A DNA stretch of 64,000 nucleotides from Cacajao melanocephalus (GCA_963573385.1 CAUYLG010041313.1:21753-85752); one strand, 5' to 3'; counted from the stretch's first letter, positions 47,611 through 62,077 are shown. The notes: generated by a model not told the origin, from the letters alone. Numbers and translations: made by a program.

Positions 47611-48204
47611 ACACTGAACAGAAGCCTTATGCTACAGCATTTCTCTTGGGATTTGTTTTTCTTCTTTTTTACACATGAGTACACCATTTCTCTAGGCACA
47701 TCCCATACCAAAAGATTCTATAAGTCCTCCAGCACTTGCTTCTTGTCTTCATAGTTATCAAGAAATAATTATATGTTTAAATTATATATTCAGCCCACAC
47801 TTTGTCTTGCCAAACTAAAAAAAAAAAAGAAAAAGAAAAAAAGAAAAGAAGCATTCGGTGGCATGCCTGTTCCTTAATTAGCTTTCATGCAAAAGAGAAA
47901 AGTTCACAACATAATTCTATCACCATTGCCCCTGCCACACAACACCTCAACACATGTGTTTTTAAGAAACACAAAAGTCTGGTCAGTTTATATGTGGATT
48001 GAGTTGCATATGTTGTTTTACTGTAAGAAACTTACCTGGCCTAAGTGTATAATAAAGAGTTGAACCTTTGGTTGTTGATGAAGACTTCCCTTACTTTTGA
48101 TTAGGATGCTGGAGGCCTGCAAACATGGAAACTCAAGATCCCAGCTTTCAACTACCATGTGAACAGCGCTTACAACCATGCTGCCCCCTAAATGCCTGTG
48201 AGGG
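47611..48204. other. Unannotated DNA with A-rich run
   Basis: No named repeat. An (AAAAG)-type run at 47818-47850 is the only obvious structure. Confidence 0.4.
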
Positions 48205-49400
48205 AACTAGCCAAGTGCTAGGTGTTTTTTACCTACCAAAATGACTAAAATTAAAAAGACCACCAATACCAAGTCTTGGCAAGAATGTAGGGAAATAGGA
48301 ACTCTCTTACATTGCTGGTGGGAATGCAAAATTGTATGGCCATATTGGAAACAGGTTGGCAGTTTCTAAAAAAATTAAACTTACACTTCCCAGATGACTC
48401 AGCAATTCCATTCCTAGATGTCTACTCAAGGGAAATAAATATATATATCCACACAAAGACTTGTATGCAAATGTTCATAGCATCATTATTCATAATGGCC
48501 TAAGTCTGGAAACAACCCAATGTCTGCCAGCTGTTGAATGGATAAACAAAATATTGTGTTTCTATAATAGAACACTACTCAGTAATAAAAGGACTGAACT
48601 ACTGATACATGTAACAACATGAATCAATCTCAAAAATATCATGCTAAGTGAAAGGAGACAGATATAAAATAATATATGCTATACATTTCCATTCATATAA
48701 AAACTCTAACAAAAGCAAAATTACGCAGCAATAGAAAACAGATTGAAGAGCTAGGGTAGGAGCAGGAATGAACTACAATAGGGCATGAGGGAACTTTCTG
48801 TGGATGTTGAAAGTATTCTAAATTTTAACTGTGGTGATGGTTACATGACTGTATAAATTTGCTAAAACTCATAACTACACTTTAAATGGATGAATGTCAA
48901 GGTATGTAAATTATACTTCAATAAAGCTATAAAACAGAAGAGTTGAGTATTTTTAACTTCAATTATATTTTTCTTTAAAAATGTACATGTTTATTTTAGA
49001 ATGTGTGAAAGGTATAAAAATAGAAAATAAAAACCTTAATCCCATCTGCCCAAGATAACTGCTACTAAGGTTCTTTAATGAGTTAATATTGAAAATACTA
49101 TTATACCCTGATAGTTTTCACCTGATATTACATCCTGAGCATTTTACCATTTTAAGTTCTTCAAAACTGTGATATTTGGCAGCTATATAATATTACATTA
49201 TGTGTACTACAGTAGTAGATTTACCAATTCCCTCTTTATTAGACATTTAGATATTTACAATTTTTATTCTTATACAGCTAAATTCTGAAAGTGTAAATAA
49301 GGTTCAAAGTTTATGGATGATTTTTGAGGCCCTTGATAAATACATGTTTCTAAATTGCTTTTCAGAAATGTTTCATCATCAGTATAAGAGAGTGACCATA
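48205..49400 (+). mobile_element. Old L1M ORF2 end and 3' UTR, sense
   Basis: ORF2 end words in order: 'aaatgactaaaattaaaaag', 'cattgctggtgggaatgca', 'cagcaattccattcctagat', 'caacccaatgtctgccagc', 'catgctaagtgaaaggagac'. Then 3' UTR 'ggtgatggttacatgactg' and 'cttcaataaagctat' near 48920. A second 3' UTR-like segment ('atgtacatgtttattttaga', 'cccaagataactgctac') continues to about 49400 and may be a separate L1M copy. Confidence 0.8.
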
Positions 49401-49439
49401 GTACTGTTGCTTGGCAGCACTATTGTTTTCTTTCTTTCT

Positions 49440-49895
49440 TTTTAAAAATATTTTAAATTACTTGTATTTCTGGTGAGATCGATTCTTTCTAAGGTACTAC
49501 CATAGTCACTGAAACTGTTTACACATATTCCAGTTCATTTCCCTTTGGAAACATAACAGGTTTGGACTCTTCTGTTTTTTTGAAATTACGCTTGGTCATG
49601 GGACTTGCTTTGGCCAACGAAATATGAATAAAGTGACATGTCACTTCTGGCCCAAAACTTTAAAAGCCAATGAACAATTTTCCATGTTTCCCTATTTCCT
49701 GCCTGTATGATGATGAACGTGTGAATTGAGATGGAGCTTCTGCCAGCCTGGGGCCATAAGAGACCTTGATGACCTTGGCTCCCCAGTCAACCCACCCTGG
49801 GAGGTAACAAGAATAAGAAATAAACCTTATTGCATCACTGAAATTCAGGGCTGGTTGTCACTGCAGCATAATTGAGATTATCCTGACTGATACGG
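49440..49895 (+). mobile_element. Old MaLR (MLT1-like) LTR, sense
   Basis: 'tgggacttgctttggccaac', 'aataagaaataaaccttatt', 'gcatcactgaaattcaggg' and a terminal 'cctgactgatac' fit an old MLT1-group LTR end. The 5' boundary is vague. Confidence 0.55.
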
Positions 49896-50054
49896 TTTCA
49901 TGAATTTTTGTATAACAATATGGTGAAAATTGATCAATGTCCTTTCACTTTAGGAAAATGAGTAAACTGATACTAGGACTGTGTGATTCTGAGAGAAAGG
50001 GAAAACATATGTCTTCATAACCAATGATTTTTCCATTTAAAAATAATATTGTAG

Positions 50055-50334
50055 CTAGGTGCAGTGGCTCATGCCTGTAATCCCAGCACTTTGGGAGGCT
50101 GAGGCAGGTAGGTCACCTGAGGTTGGGAGTTTGAGACCAGCCTGACCTACATGGAGAAACTCTGCTTCTACTAAAAGGCTGAGGCAGGAGAATTGATTGA
50201 ACCCAGCAGGTGGAGGTTGCGGTGAGCCGAGATTGCGCCATTGCACTCCAGCCTAGGCAACAAGAGTGAAACTCTGTCTTACCAACCAACCAACAAACAA
50301 AAAACCCAAAAAACAAGTAAATAAAAAAAATATA
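50055..50334 (+). mobile_element. Alu, sense, with central deletion, joined to U6
   Basis: The left arm runs to 'ctgcttctactaaaa' and then jumps to 'ggctgaggcaggagaat', deleting about 55 bases of the right arm start. The tail is (ccaa)n followed by A-rich sequence up to the first base of the U6 copy. The left target duplication 'aaaataatattgtag' is at 50040-50054; its partner lies beyond U6. Confidence 0.95.
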
Positions 50335-50440
50335 GTGTTCTTGTCAGCAGCATATATACTAAAATTGGAATGACACAGAGAAGATTAGCATGGTCCCTGT
50401 GCAAGGATGACTTGCAAATTAGTGAAGCATTCCCTATTTA
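50335..50440 (+). pseudogene. RNU6 (U6 snRNA) processed pseudogene
   Basis: U6 is the spliceosomal RNA at the catalytic centre. This copy is full length: 'gtgttcttgtcagcagcata' 5' stem region, the strongly conserved core 'atactaaaattgg', 'cagagaagattagcatgg' and 'gcaaggatgac' (ACAGAG box intact), and a 3' end 'gtgaagcattccctattt'. It has about 14 differences from remembered human U6. There is no pol III upstream promoter, since an Alu tail sits directly in front, so it is a retrocopy. The run after it (ttttaaaaag) and the repeat 'aaaatagtattgtag' at 50451-50465 match the target duplication left of the Alu. Confidence 0.95.
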
Positions 50441-50465
50441 TTTTAAAAAGAAAATAGTATTGTAG

Positions 50466-51814
50466 AGCATTTCTACAAGTGAAGTGAAGAAAGGAAATGA
50501 TATGACTCATAGGAACAAAGTAAACCATAAGTTTTGTGAAAGTGGCACCAAAAATTCAGAAAGAGAGGGAAAAGTCAACTCTGAGACTCTAAGTTATCTG
50601 CTCCTATTTTGTTTTGTGTCCTTCTACTGCTGTTACCCAGACAACACTGTGGGCACTGATTGAACAGGTGCAACTTTGCACTGCTGTGATGAGAAAAGGT
50701 GTTTAGAAGTGTTACAAAAGACATGTTAAGCCAATCCAGTTTCTGCCAATGAATGGAGCATTTTGTGTTTGGATCCCAAAGAAGTTACTCTTCTTGTCAA
50801 AGGAAAGAAACTAAATTATCTTTCCTAAGGCCACACACAGGCAGCAACACATACAGGATGCAGAAGTTCAGGTAGAAACACAATGGTAGGGAAACAGAGG
50901 CTCGACAAGGAGATAATGTTTTGCCAACCATAATATTTACAGACAGACCAGAAATATTCTAGCATAGAGATTAAGGACGCGAAAGAAATGACTTCTCAGA
51001 ACAAGTAGGCGTACAATTTGGGGCCAGAATCCAAACAGAATCTGCAGAACTTGTATAATGCAAGGAGAAAAATACCAAATGGCCAAGCAATCTCACCTTA
51101 AAAAATAATAACAGAACCTCTCCCACGTAGTATTCTTTGTTGGTATACATAAAATGTTATTTGTATGTACACATACATACATATTAGTAGTAGATAAAGT
51201 ATGATCATTCTTCTTTGAAAAGTCCCAAGTTTCAGAACTCCTGTAGGTATTGCTACATAGAGATATAAAGATATCTTGGTCGGTAGTTTCTTTACGTGAC
51301 CATTACAGTCAAGGTTCTCGTGCCCAGAACGGCATAAGCACACATGTACATCATCTCTACATCCTCATGTCTGTCTAAACAATGCATCACTTTGTGCTGC
51401 TTTTTTGCAGGTAAAGAGCTATGGCTATAAGTATGAGTGATTTGTTCCTTTACTACTGAAATATTATAGCAGCCTTGATGTGACTTATATAGAAGAAAAT
51501 TAAATAGCAAAGAAACTGTAAGAGAATTACATTTAGAAATAAGTAATAGACTTAGGAAAGAAATTTTAAAATCAGCAAATACAAATTTTACACTTGGGAA
51601 AAGTATTGGAAAAAAAAATCCATGTTCAAATTTTAAACTCTGGTTTCAAAGCCATTTTAATGAGAACATTAAAGAGGAATTTTTACTTTTCAAAAACAAG
51701 ACTATTCGATTACTTATTCGCCAAATTTTAGATAATTATAGAACATCTATTAGGCAGTGCAATTGAGTGCAAAGGAAAAGGAACTGTAGCTCTACTTCTG
51801 CTGGAAAATATAAT
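50466..51814. other. Unannotated unique-looking DNA
   Basis: About 1.35 kb with no named repeat. Minus-strand frames around 51098-51510 have no family features. Confidence 0.45.
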
Positions 51815-51827
51815 AAAGAAACAAGAA

Positions 51828-52190
<363 letters not shown>

Positions 52191-52234
52191 CTAATAGCTA
52201 TAGGTCCTGAGAATTCATTTTGAGGGTGTGTCTT

Positions 52235-52345
52235 AATATTAATAGCTAATATTTATTGAGAATCTATTATGTAGCAGTCAATTTACATACGTTACCTTAC
52301 TTAATCTTCACAAAAACCTTATCAAGTCAGCTATGGTAGACCCAA
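52235..52345 (-). mobile_element. MIR fragment, antisense
   Basis: 'atatttattgagaatctatt', 'gttaccttacttaatcttc' and 'acaaaaaccttatcaagtca' fit antisense MIR. Confidence 0.6.
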
Positions 52346-53755
<1,410 letters not shown>

Positions 53756-54089
53756 ATGGGTAAGAGAAAAAAATGAAAAAAAAAGAAAAGGCACTACAGA
53801 GAGCATGGAGGGTAAAGGGAAAATAGAAAAACACTTTCTGATTCAACCGTTCTTGCTGTCACTGCCATCCCCAGCACCAGCCCAAATTGAGGGACGTTCT
53901 GCAAAGTACCTTGGTAGTACTCTTCAAATGGTGGCTATCTTCAGCGAAATGAGGCTGGCATCTGGCAGAACAAGGGGAATGTTTTCTCTGTTTACTTCTC
54001 TGCCACAGCTGTACTGATTTCTAGAAAAGCATAGTGAATGGGTGTTTGTGCATCTCATGCCCTATGATCAATTAGAAAATAAGGTTCTA
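53756..54089. other. Unannotated DNA with a short repeat of 55.4 kb
   Basis: Contains a 48-base block at 53884-53931 closely matching 55404-55451. A 98-codon plus-strand frame (53721-54017) crosses it without recognisable features. Confidence 0.45.
53884..53931 (+). repeat. Short direct repeat, copy 1 (with 55404-55451)
   Basis: Begins 'aaattgagggacgttctgc'. About 43 of 48 bases agree with the start of an L1M-like 3' UTR at 55.4 kb. Both copies share bases that, as I remember it, differ from the L1M consensus. Confidence 0.7.
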
Positions 54090-55402
<1,313 letters not shown>

Positions 55403-55403
55403 A

Positions 55404-55800
55404 ACCCAAATTGAGGGACGTTCTAAAAAATACCTTGGCAGTACTCTTCAAATGCATTAAGGGCATGAAAGGCAAAGATAGATTGAGAATCTGTTGCAAA
55501 TCAAGGAAGACAAGCAAAACAAGACAAACCAAATTCAACATGTAAATTTGGGCTGGATCTTGGACCAGAAAAAAAATACATTAGTGGGACAATTGGTGAA
55601 CTTGAGGACTGTAGGTCAGATAATAGTATTTTATCAATGTTAAGTTTCTGATTTTGATTATTTCACTGCGGCATGAAAAATGTTAATATTTGGGGAAACT
55701 ATGAGAAGGGTACTTAAAAATGTTTTCTTTTTGTGTAAGTAAAAAATTATTTCAAAATTAAAAGTTGAAAAGTGGAAAAAAAAAAAAGTAAAAGAAAAAC
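55404..55800 (+). mobile_element. L1M-like 3' UTR fragment, sense
   Basis: 'attgagggacgttctaaaa', 'gggcatgaaaggcaaagat', 'gctggatcttggaccagaa', 'tgggacaattggtgaactt', 'ttttatcaatgttaagtttc' and an A-rich end match a widespread old L1-type 3' end from memory. Confidence 0.6.
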
Positions 55801-56019
55801 ACATTAAATGCAGCATCCCAGTAGGGAGTCTGGGGAGACAGAGAAGGTGGTACCATATTTGGGGTGGGAATGAATCTCTTCTGACAGCTCCAAACCATTT
55901 GGGGTTTGTCCTTGGAGTGGTTTATCCAGAAGATCAATTTTTGAAGTGTAAAATTCTTGTGACTGACAGGCTGTTGCAGTTGGAAGAGAATGTAGAGGTA
56001 CTCTGAGGACCTTCATCTC

Positions 56020-56145
56020 GCAGAAATGACATCTGAAGCTCAGAAAGGCACGAGGATGATGGGCACAAGGTCAAACAGCTCAAGAGTCAAGATAAGAACC
56101 TAGCTCTTCTGGGTCACGGGATACTATTTCTGTGCCACCACTCAT
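56020..56145 (-). mobile_element. MIR fragment, antisense
   Basis: 'gaagctcagaaaggcacgag', 'gggcacaaggtcaaacagct' and 'agaacctagctcttctgggt' follow antisense MIR. Confidence 0.65.
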
Positions 56146-56254
56146 TTCTGAAAGAGGACACCTCCCTGCTCAAGTCCAGAATCCATGGTGTAGGGGCTTT
56201 ATCCATTAGCTGTGTGATTCTACCCACCTGCTAGAGATTTGCTTCTGGGACCGG

Positions 56255-56390
56255 ATAGTCATTCACCTATTCATTCATTCAACAAGTATTTATTGAGTGC
56301 CTCACAATGCCAGGCATTACTTGAAGGGTGAATCATACAGCAAATATCAAAAACAAAGTTCTCAAATTCTAGTGGTCAGACCTAGGTGCT
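56255..56390 (-). mobile_element. L2 3' end, antisense
   Basis: 'tcattcattcaacaagtatt', 'tattgagtgcctcacaatgc' and 'caggcattacttgaaggg' are the antisense L2 terminus with its CATT repeats. Confidence 0.75.
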
Positions 56391-56610
56391 GATCCAGTGT
56401 CCACCACTAGTGACCTGCCTGGCCTTGGGCACATTCCTTTACCTCTCTAAGCCTCTGTTTGCTCTTCTGTGATACAAAGAAGACAGAATTACTCAAAAAT
56501 TATTCTGAATATTAAATAAGATATTGCGTCTAGCTTTTTAACAGAATTGCCTGGCATGTAAGTACGTAGTAAATATTGAGTATTATTGTTATGTGTTTTT
56601 CTCTGCACCC
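56391..56610 (+). mobile_element. MIR, sense
   Basis: 'gtgacctgcctggccttggg', 'acctctctaagcctctgttt', 'tattaaataagatattgcgt' and 'gtacgtagtaaatattga' span the element. Confidence 0.75.
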
Positions 56611-57236
56611 TAGAACTCTGTCAGTTACACTAGCTTGAGGGGATATCTAGATACACTCAGAAATTCTACAGTATATTTCTAAACACATTGAAAACTCACA
56701 TTTAAGAAGGTGAGTTTTTCCAGTGGAGTAATTTTCCATTTCCCACTCCATTTCTTTGTTATTTTCAAAGGTAGATAAACAATAAAAAAGATAGGGCAAG
56801 AAAGGTCAACTGAGAAAATTGGTGCTGAGGTGAGGAATTCAAACGCGAATCGTAATATGAGGAATGTCTGACAGGCTTTATCTAGATTTAAATGAGACGG
56901 TTTTTGGAGGCCGGTTGCATCTAGCCTCCTCATGGGCATGATTTAAACGCCACTTTAGCCAACCTATGATTATTTCCACAAATGGAAGGACTAATAAATT
57001 ACCTGACATAAAACAAGATAAGCAGAACCTGCTAGTTCTGCTTGGAGCAAGCTTCTGGGGCCTTCCCTACTGCTATATCCTAAGAATATAACCATTAAGT
57101 CCTTTCCGCCATGTTGCTTGTTGCCTGTCTCCCCAAGGTCAGGTCTTTCCAGATATCTGCTTTCTTCCCTTCCCCTCACCACCCACAGCACCAGCAAAGG
57201 GCCTTAAATACAGGATGTATTAAAGAAATGGGTGCT
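56611..57236. other. Unannotated DNA
   Basis: About 600 bases with no recognised repeat or exon. Confidence 0.4.
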
Positions 57237-57536
57237 GACTGGGCATGGTGGCTCACGCCTGTAATCCCAGCACTTTGGGAAGCTGAGGTGGATGCATCAC
57301 TTGAGGCCAGGAATCTGACACCAGTCTGGCAAACATGGTGAAACTATACCAAAAAATACAAAAATTAGCCAGGTGTGGTGACCTGCATTTATAGTCCTAG
57401 CTACTTAGGAAGCTGAGGCAGGAGAATCTCTTGAACCCAGCAGGCAAAGGTTGCAGTGAGAGATCATACCACTGCACTCCAGCCTGGGTGACAGAGCAAG
57501 ACTGTCTCAAAAAAACTAAAATTAAAAAATTAAAAA
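57237..57536 (+). mobile_element. Alu, full length, sense
   Basis: 'gactgggcatggtggctcac' to 'gcaagactgtctcaaaaaa' with an 'aaaatt' tail. Confidence 0.95.
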
Positions 57537-57543
57537 TGTATGT

Positions 57544-57693
57544 TGACCCAGTGTGTGGTGACTTATGCCTGTGATCCCAAGAGTTTGAAAGGCTGAGGCA
57601 GGAGGATCACTTGAGGCCAGGCGGTCCAGAACCAGCCTAGGCAACCTGTCCCTACAAAAAATTAGAAATACACTACACACACACACACACACA
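57544..57693 (+). mobile_element. FLAM-like left Alu monomer with (CA)n tail
   Basis: A single left-arm unit ('cagtgtgtggtgacttatgc' to 'cctacaaaaaattagaaata') directly after a full Alu, with no right arm. The tail has become a (CA)10 microsatellite at 57674-57693. It is either a free left monomer or a right-arm deletion. Confidence 0.85.
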
Positions 57694-58042
57694 CCCCTAT
57701 GGAACACCAATGTATGTTAAATAAATAAGCCTATTTTGAAGAATGAAACCTAATAAAGTCCAATGGCAATCAGAAATACCAATAATGGTATCAGAAATAA
57801 AGTCCAATGGTAGTGAGAGACCCCTCAATTCATTCAACATTCTATCTATCCAGATGCAGATGTTGGGACTGAAGTGAACAGAAAGTACTTTGGCTTCTCA
57901 TGCTTTCTATACAACAATTTTCAATGAGAGATAAAAAATTTAAGGGTTAGATTTCATATTCTCCAGTCACAAACTTTTTAGAGGAATAATGCCATAAATA
58001 CAATCAGTAGATCTATCTGGGAGAATTAATGGGTCACATACA

Positions 58043-58091
<49 letters not shown>

Positions 58092-58186
58092 CTTCAAATT
58101 CCTTAATAAGCAGAGATGAACCAGTATTTTTTCAGTGTCCCTGGTGATTCTATGGGGCAGCCAGGGTTAAGAATCAATGCTGCAGA
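57694..58186. repeat. Unannotated DNA with a long (TA)n microsatellite
   Basis: A (TA)n run of about 50 bases occupies 58042-58092 with one 'att' interruption. Near 57752 and 57798 the words 'ataaagtccaatgg' are repeated. No other repeat is named here. Confidence 0.85.
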
Positions 58187-58492
<306 letters not shown>

Positions 58493-60044
58493 TGCTACAG
58501 GTATTTACATGGTCAAGTACCCAGCCTAGCAGACTATGGCATTTGCCACTCCCAATTTCAAATTCCTGGAGGAGAGAATTTGTGTGACTCGAATTGGGTA
58601 AGGTATCTACCTTAATCCCAGTCAAGTTGGCCCAACAGGCAGGATCACACAGTACAAACCGGTTGACCTGGGGTCTCATTCCTGTGACAGCTAAGGCAGT
58701 TCCTCCAAAAATATATATCTATAGGGAGAAGAGTGTTATTGTAGGTTGAGCGGACACCTAAGTATGTGGCTTGACAAATATATGGAGTTCTTACTACTTG
58801 TTCTGGAATAATTTAAGACAGCTTGCAAAGACACAAGCAATGTAGGATTAAAAAAAAATCCATCAACTTAAGAGACCTATGGAAAGTAAAAGAGATTGTA
58901 GGAAGAATCAGGTGAAAAACAGGTAAGATTAGTGTCCCAAATTATACCCTGAAGGCCAGCACACTCTACTAGAAGTGAATCCCAAATTTGTATGTGAGCT
59001 TCCTTGCCCCAAACACAAAAATGGAGAATCAGCTACCCAATCCCTAGTACTCATAAGATAACATATCGGCCCTCAAGAGAAGGGCAGCTTTCCCTGAAGA
59101 GAAAAGGGTGAAGGTGAAGGAGCTGAAGAAGGTGACTTTTCGGTCACTTGAGAAGAATTTCTTTTGCTTGGCTTCCTGAGCCCTAGCCTTGATCTTCTTG
59201 CAGGAAATAGGGCAATGAATTGTTACAACTTCCCTTGGGTAGGACTGTAGGAGAGGGCAGGGTGCAACCTAGGGTTTGTGTGGAGTGCCTGTGACACACC
59301 GATGACATAGAGAACTTCAGCGAAGACTTCATTTTCTTTTCTGAAGAGAAATCTCCTACTTAAAATTTCCCTCAAGCCTGCTTCTCCTCCTCTTCAACCA
59401 CAAACCCCAGCCCTACCAGAAACTTCCGGGTGTCAAAGTTGAGTTGTTTACTTACACAAAACTGTAGCACTTAACTAGACAGAAACCACAATAGGGTTGA
59501 TTCTCTTTAAAAGAACTCTGAGGGAGTTTGAAGTTCTCTATGTGACTGACGTCAGTCAGTTCACAGAGGAAAGATGAGCATTTATGATATGGGGATGTGA
59601 GATGAAAAGGAAATGAGAAAAGGAAATGAAGTTTGACAGCCAGGGCACTGCCATCTTGAGTTCACTTTCCAGACACTTACCCTACTATTTATCCTCCATG
59701 TAAATCTGTCTCCCAAACAGACTTGAGTTTCATCTCATCTAATTTAATCAGGAAATTTTCTATTTCCCTATATTGAGTAGGGTCAACATAACAGAGAAAT
59801 GAACAAACAAAAACCAACTGTGGCAAAGAATGTCTGTTGCTTTGGCAAGCAACATAAAGATGGAGATGATTCAGCCATGGGCCATTTGGGGATCGTGTAA
59901 ATAGCTGTCCACGCATGGGTTCTACTTCAATGGAGCATCCAGACACAGACTCTTGATCCAGTGCTCTTCTTTCTCCTTCAGCAGCACTCAACTGGGCCCA
60001 CTAAGCAAGGGGCACAGAGTAAAAGGCCATGGCATTAAAAGGGG
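58493..60044. other. 1.5-kb block with no recognised repeat
   Basis: No repeat family is recognised. A 100-codon minus-strand frame (59689-59991) has no recognisable domain. A perfect CRE palindrome lies at 59543-59558 (separate entry). Confidence 0.45.
59543..59558. promoter_or_regulatory. Perfect 16-bp palindrome centred on a consensus CRE
   Basis: tgactgacgtcagtca reads the same on both strands and contains the full cAMP-response element TGACGTCA (59547-59554), the preferred CREB/ATF dimer site. No TATA box, CpG island or exon is seen nearby, so binding is possible but function is unsupported by sequence alone. Confidence 0.4.
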
Positions 60045-60235
60045 CATGGGCCTTAGAATCAAACAGGTCTGAGTTCCACACCTGCTCTGTTCAGTAACTC
60101 AACCTCTCTCAGGCTAAGTTTTAACACCTCTGAAATGGAGTAATAATGCCTCCTGCTGAGGTTAGAGATAATGTAAATATGAGCAACAATGCCAAGTATT
60201 AGAAATAATACAGCACATAGATTAGAACCTGGAAG
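60045..60235 (+). mobile_element. MIR, sense
   Basis: 'gccttagaatcaaacaggtc', 'ctcaacctctctcaggctaa', 'cacctctgaaatggagtaat' and 'gaggttagagataatgtaaa' follow sense MIR. Confidence 0.75.
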
Positions 60236-60392
60236 GTAAATAGGCGAAGTTCTATAACTGCAGATAGTTATTCAGTCCACCTGCTCACCAATCTACTTAT
60301 TATTTTTATTGCTTTTTCTTGTTATTTGCTAGATCTGCGTATTAGCTATTCAGTCAAGTCTGCCAGAAAGAATGAAGTGACAATGAAAGATT

Positions 60393-60444
60393 TCATGGTG
60401 TCTCACACCTGTAATCCCAGCACTTTGGGAAGCAGAGACAGGGA
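60393..60444 (+). mobile_element. Short Alu 5' fragment, sense
   Basis: 'catggtgtctcacacctgta' and 'tcccagcactttgggaagc' are about 50 bases of the Alu left-arm start. It breaks off abruptly into unrelated sequence. Confidence 0.8.
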
Positions 60445-61144
60445 CATCGCAAGTCAAAAAAGGAGCGACTATAAACAAGCTCTGAAAGCTGCCAACAGCC
60501 AGGACCTAGGGATTGGCACCACTCTATCCCTGGTCGCCAAGATGCCCTTTGTGGGAAGTACTTGCTAGTATGGAATTCTCAATCTCTGGGGTCCCACCAT
60601 GTGCTGTGTGTCTATTTGATAATAACACAGTATAATAATCAGACTTGGAGAACTGTTTTGAACAAGTTGAATGGAATGCACACATGTAAAAGTTAAGTAG
60701 ACTAGTTAAAACTCCAGTCTTCTTTGCTTTTTGGCAAAAATAATACAATATTGGTGGAGAAAACACTGGTATTAAAAGCAGATTGTCTTTGGCTTTAAAA
60801 CAACATTTAGTATTACCTCATAAATATAATTTATTTTATAGGAAAAAAAATCTTTAAAACATATAGGTCCATAGTGGAAAAATGGCAAAAGGGATTCTTT
60901 AAAGCAAATTGTTTGCAACTTTTCAATTAATGCTGCCTTTACTCATTTATCCATTTTTCGTTTTCATAATTTTACATAATTTGGGTTTCCCTGAAAGCAG
61001 ATACTCAGATAAAAACTTTTGGGCAGGTAGCTTATTTTTGAGGTGACCCCAGGAAGCAGAAACGTGGGAGTAGGGAAATTGAGAGAAAAAAAAGAGGAAA
61101 GCCAATAACGTGTTTTCCAAGGAGTGGGTTTCCACTGTGAGCAG
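60445..61144. other. Unannotated DNA
   Basis: About 700 bases, increasingly AT-rich to the right, with no named repeat. Confidence 0.4.
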
Positions 61145-61274
61145 CTGTGTTACTTTACTCAGTATGATGGCCTCCAGCTATATCCATGTTGCTGCAAAAG
61201 AATGATTTCATTCTTTTTTGTGGCTGCATAATATTCCATGATGCATATGCACCATGTTTTTTTTTAATTGAAAA

Positions 61275-61276
<2 letters not shown>

Positions 61277-61308
<32 letters not shown>
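61277..61308. repeat. T32 homopolymer
   Basis: An uninterrupted run of 32 T. As a poly(A) tail on the minus strand it would belong to a very short antisense insertion of which only about 35 bases remain before the Alu. Confidence 0.95.
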
Positions 61309-61343
61309 CCAGACAAAATGGTAAAAGCTTAAAATAGAAACAA

Positions 61344-61624
61344 ATTGGGTGGCTGAGGCAGGAAGATTTCTTGAGTTCGGGCATTCAAGACCAGCCTGGG
61401 CAACATAGTGAGAACCCACCTACAAAAAAAAATTGAAAAAAAAAAAAAAAGCCAGGTATGGTGGCACAGACCTGTAGTCCTAGCTACTCAGGAGGCTGAG
61501 GTGGGAGGATTACTGGAGCCCAGGGAATCAAGGCTTCAGTGAGCCATGATTGTGCCATTGCCCTCCACCTGGGCAAAATAAATTTTATTTCTTCATTTAT
61601 TTTGAGACCAAAAAAAAAAAAAAA
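61344..61624 (+). mobile_element. Alu, 5'-truncated, old, sense
   Basis: Starts at 'ttgggtggctgaggcagg', has an enlarged central A-rich linker, and a right arm to 'tgccattgccctccacctgg'. Before the final A15, an AT-rich stretch is inserted in the usual 'gcaacaaagtgagac' region. Confidence 0.92.
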
Positions 61625-62077
61625 CCTAACCTCAAAATAATCATTAAATAATTGTCTCAAAAATAATAAATATTAAATATTTAACATTAAATATCAAAGT
61701 AATGATTAAATAATTAAAATAACTACCCATTAATAAATTCTCTTATTTTATTAAATAAATTAATATTAATAGATATAAGTATCAATTTTTATTAATACAT
61801 AAATAAATTTAATTAAATTATTTTGATTAATGGTATCTCGACTCTTAAGTTCTTTAAGAAATCTCCAAACTGCTTTCCACAGTGGCTGGATTAATTTATG
61901 CTCCCACCAACAGTGTGTAAGTGTTCCCTTTTCTCCACAGCCTTGCCAGAGTTTCCCAAAAATAATTATTAAATAATTAAAACAATTTTAAAACAAAATA
62001 TGAAATAATTAAAATAATTTTACGGTGTCTTAAAAACGATGATTACATAATTAAAATAAACTCAAATTATTAAATTA
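61625..62077. repeat. AT-rich low-complexity block, split by an L1 fragment
   Basis: Two stretches (61625-61835 and 61956-62077) built of irregular 'taaataattaaaa' words and almost free of G and C. They flank the second antisense L1 piece. Confidence 0.8.

Larger units (their letters stand above)
61145..61955 (-). mobile_element. L1 ORF2 end, antisense, split by later sequence
   Basis: Two antisense L1 pieces lie in collinear order. At 61145-61262: 'gatggcctccagctatatcc' and 'gcataatattccatgatgca'. At 61836-61955: 'aaactgctttccacagtggc' and 'gctcccaccaacagtgtgta'. Between them lie a T32 run, a truncated Alu and AT-rich low-complexity DNA that replaced or interrupted the L1. Confidence 0.75.

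Noticed and set aside
60326..60568. 80-codon plus-strand frame
   Set aside because: Its middle is an Alu left-arm fragment, and the rest has no recognisable features.
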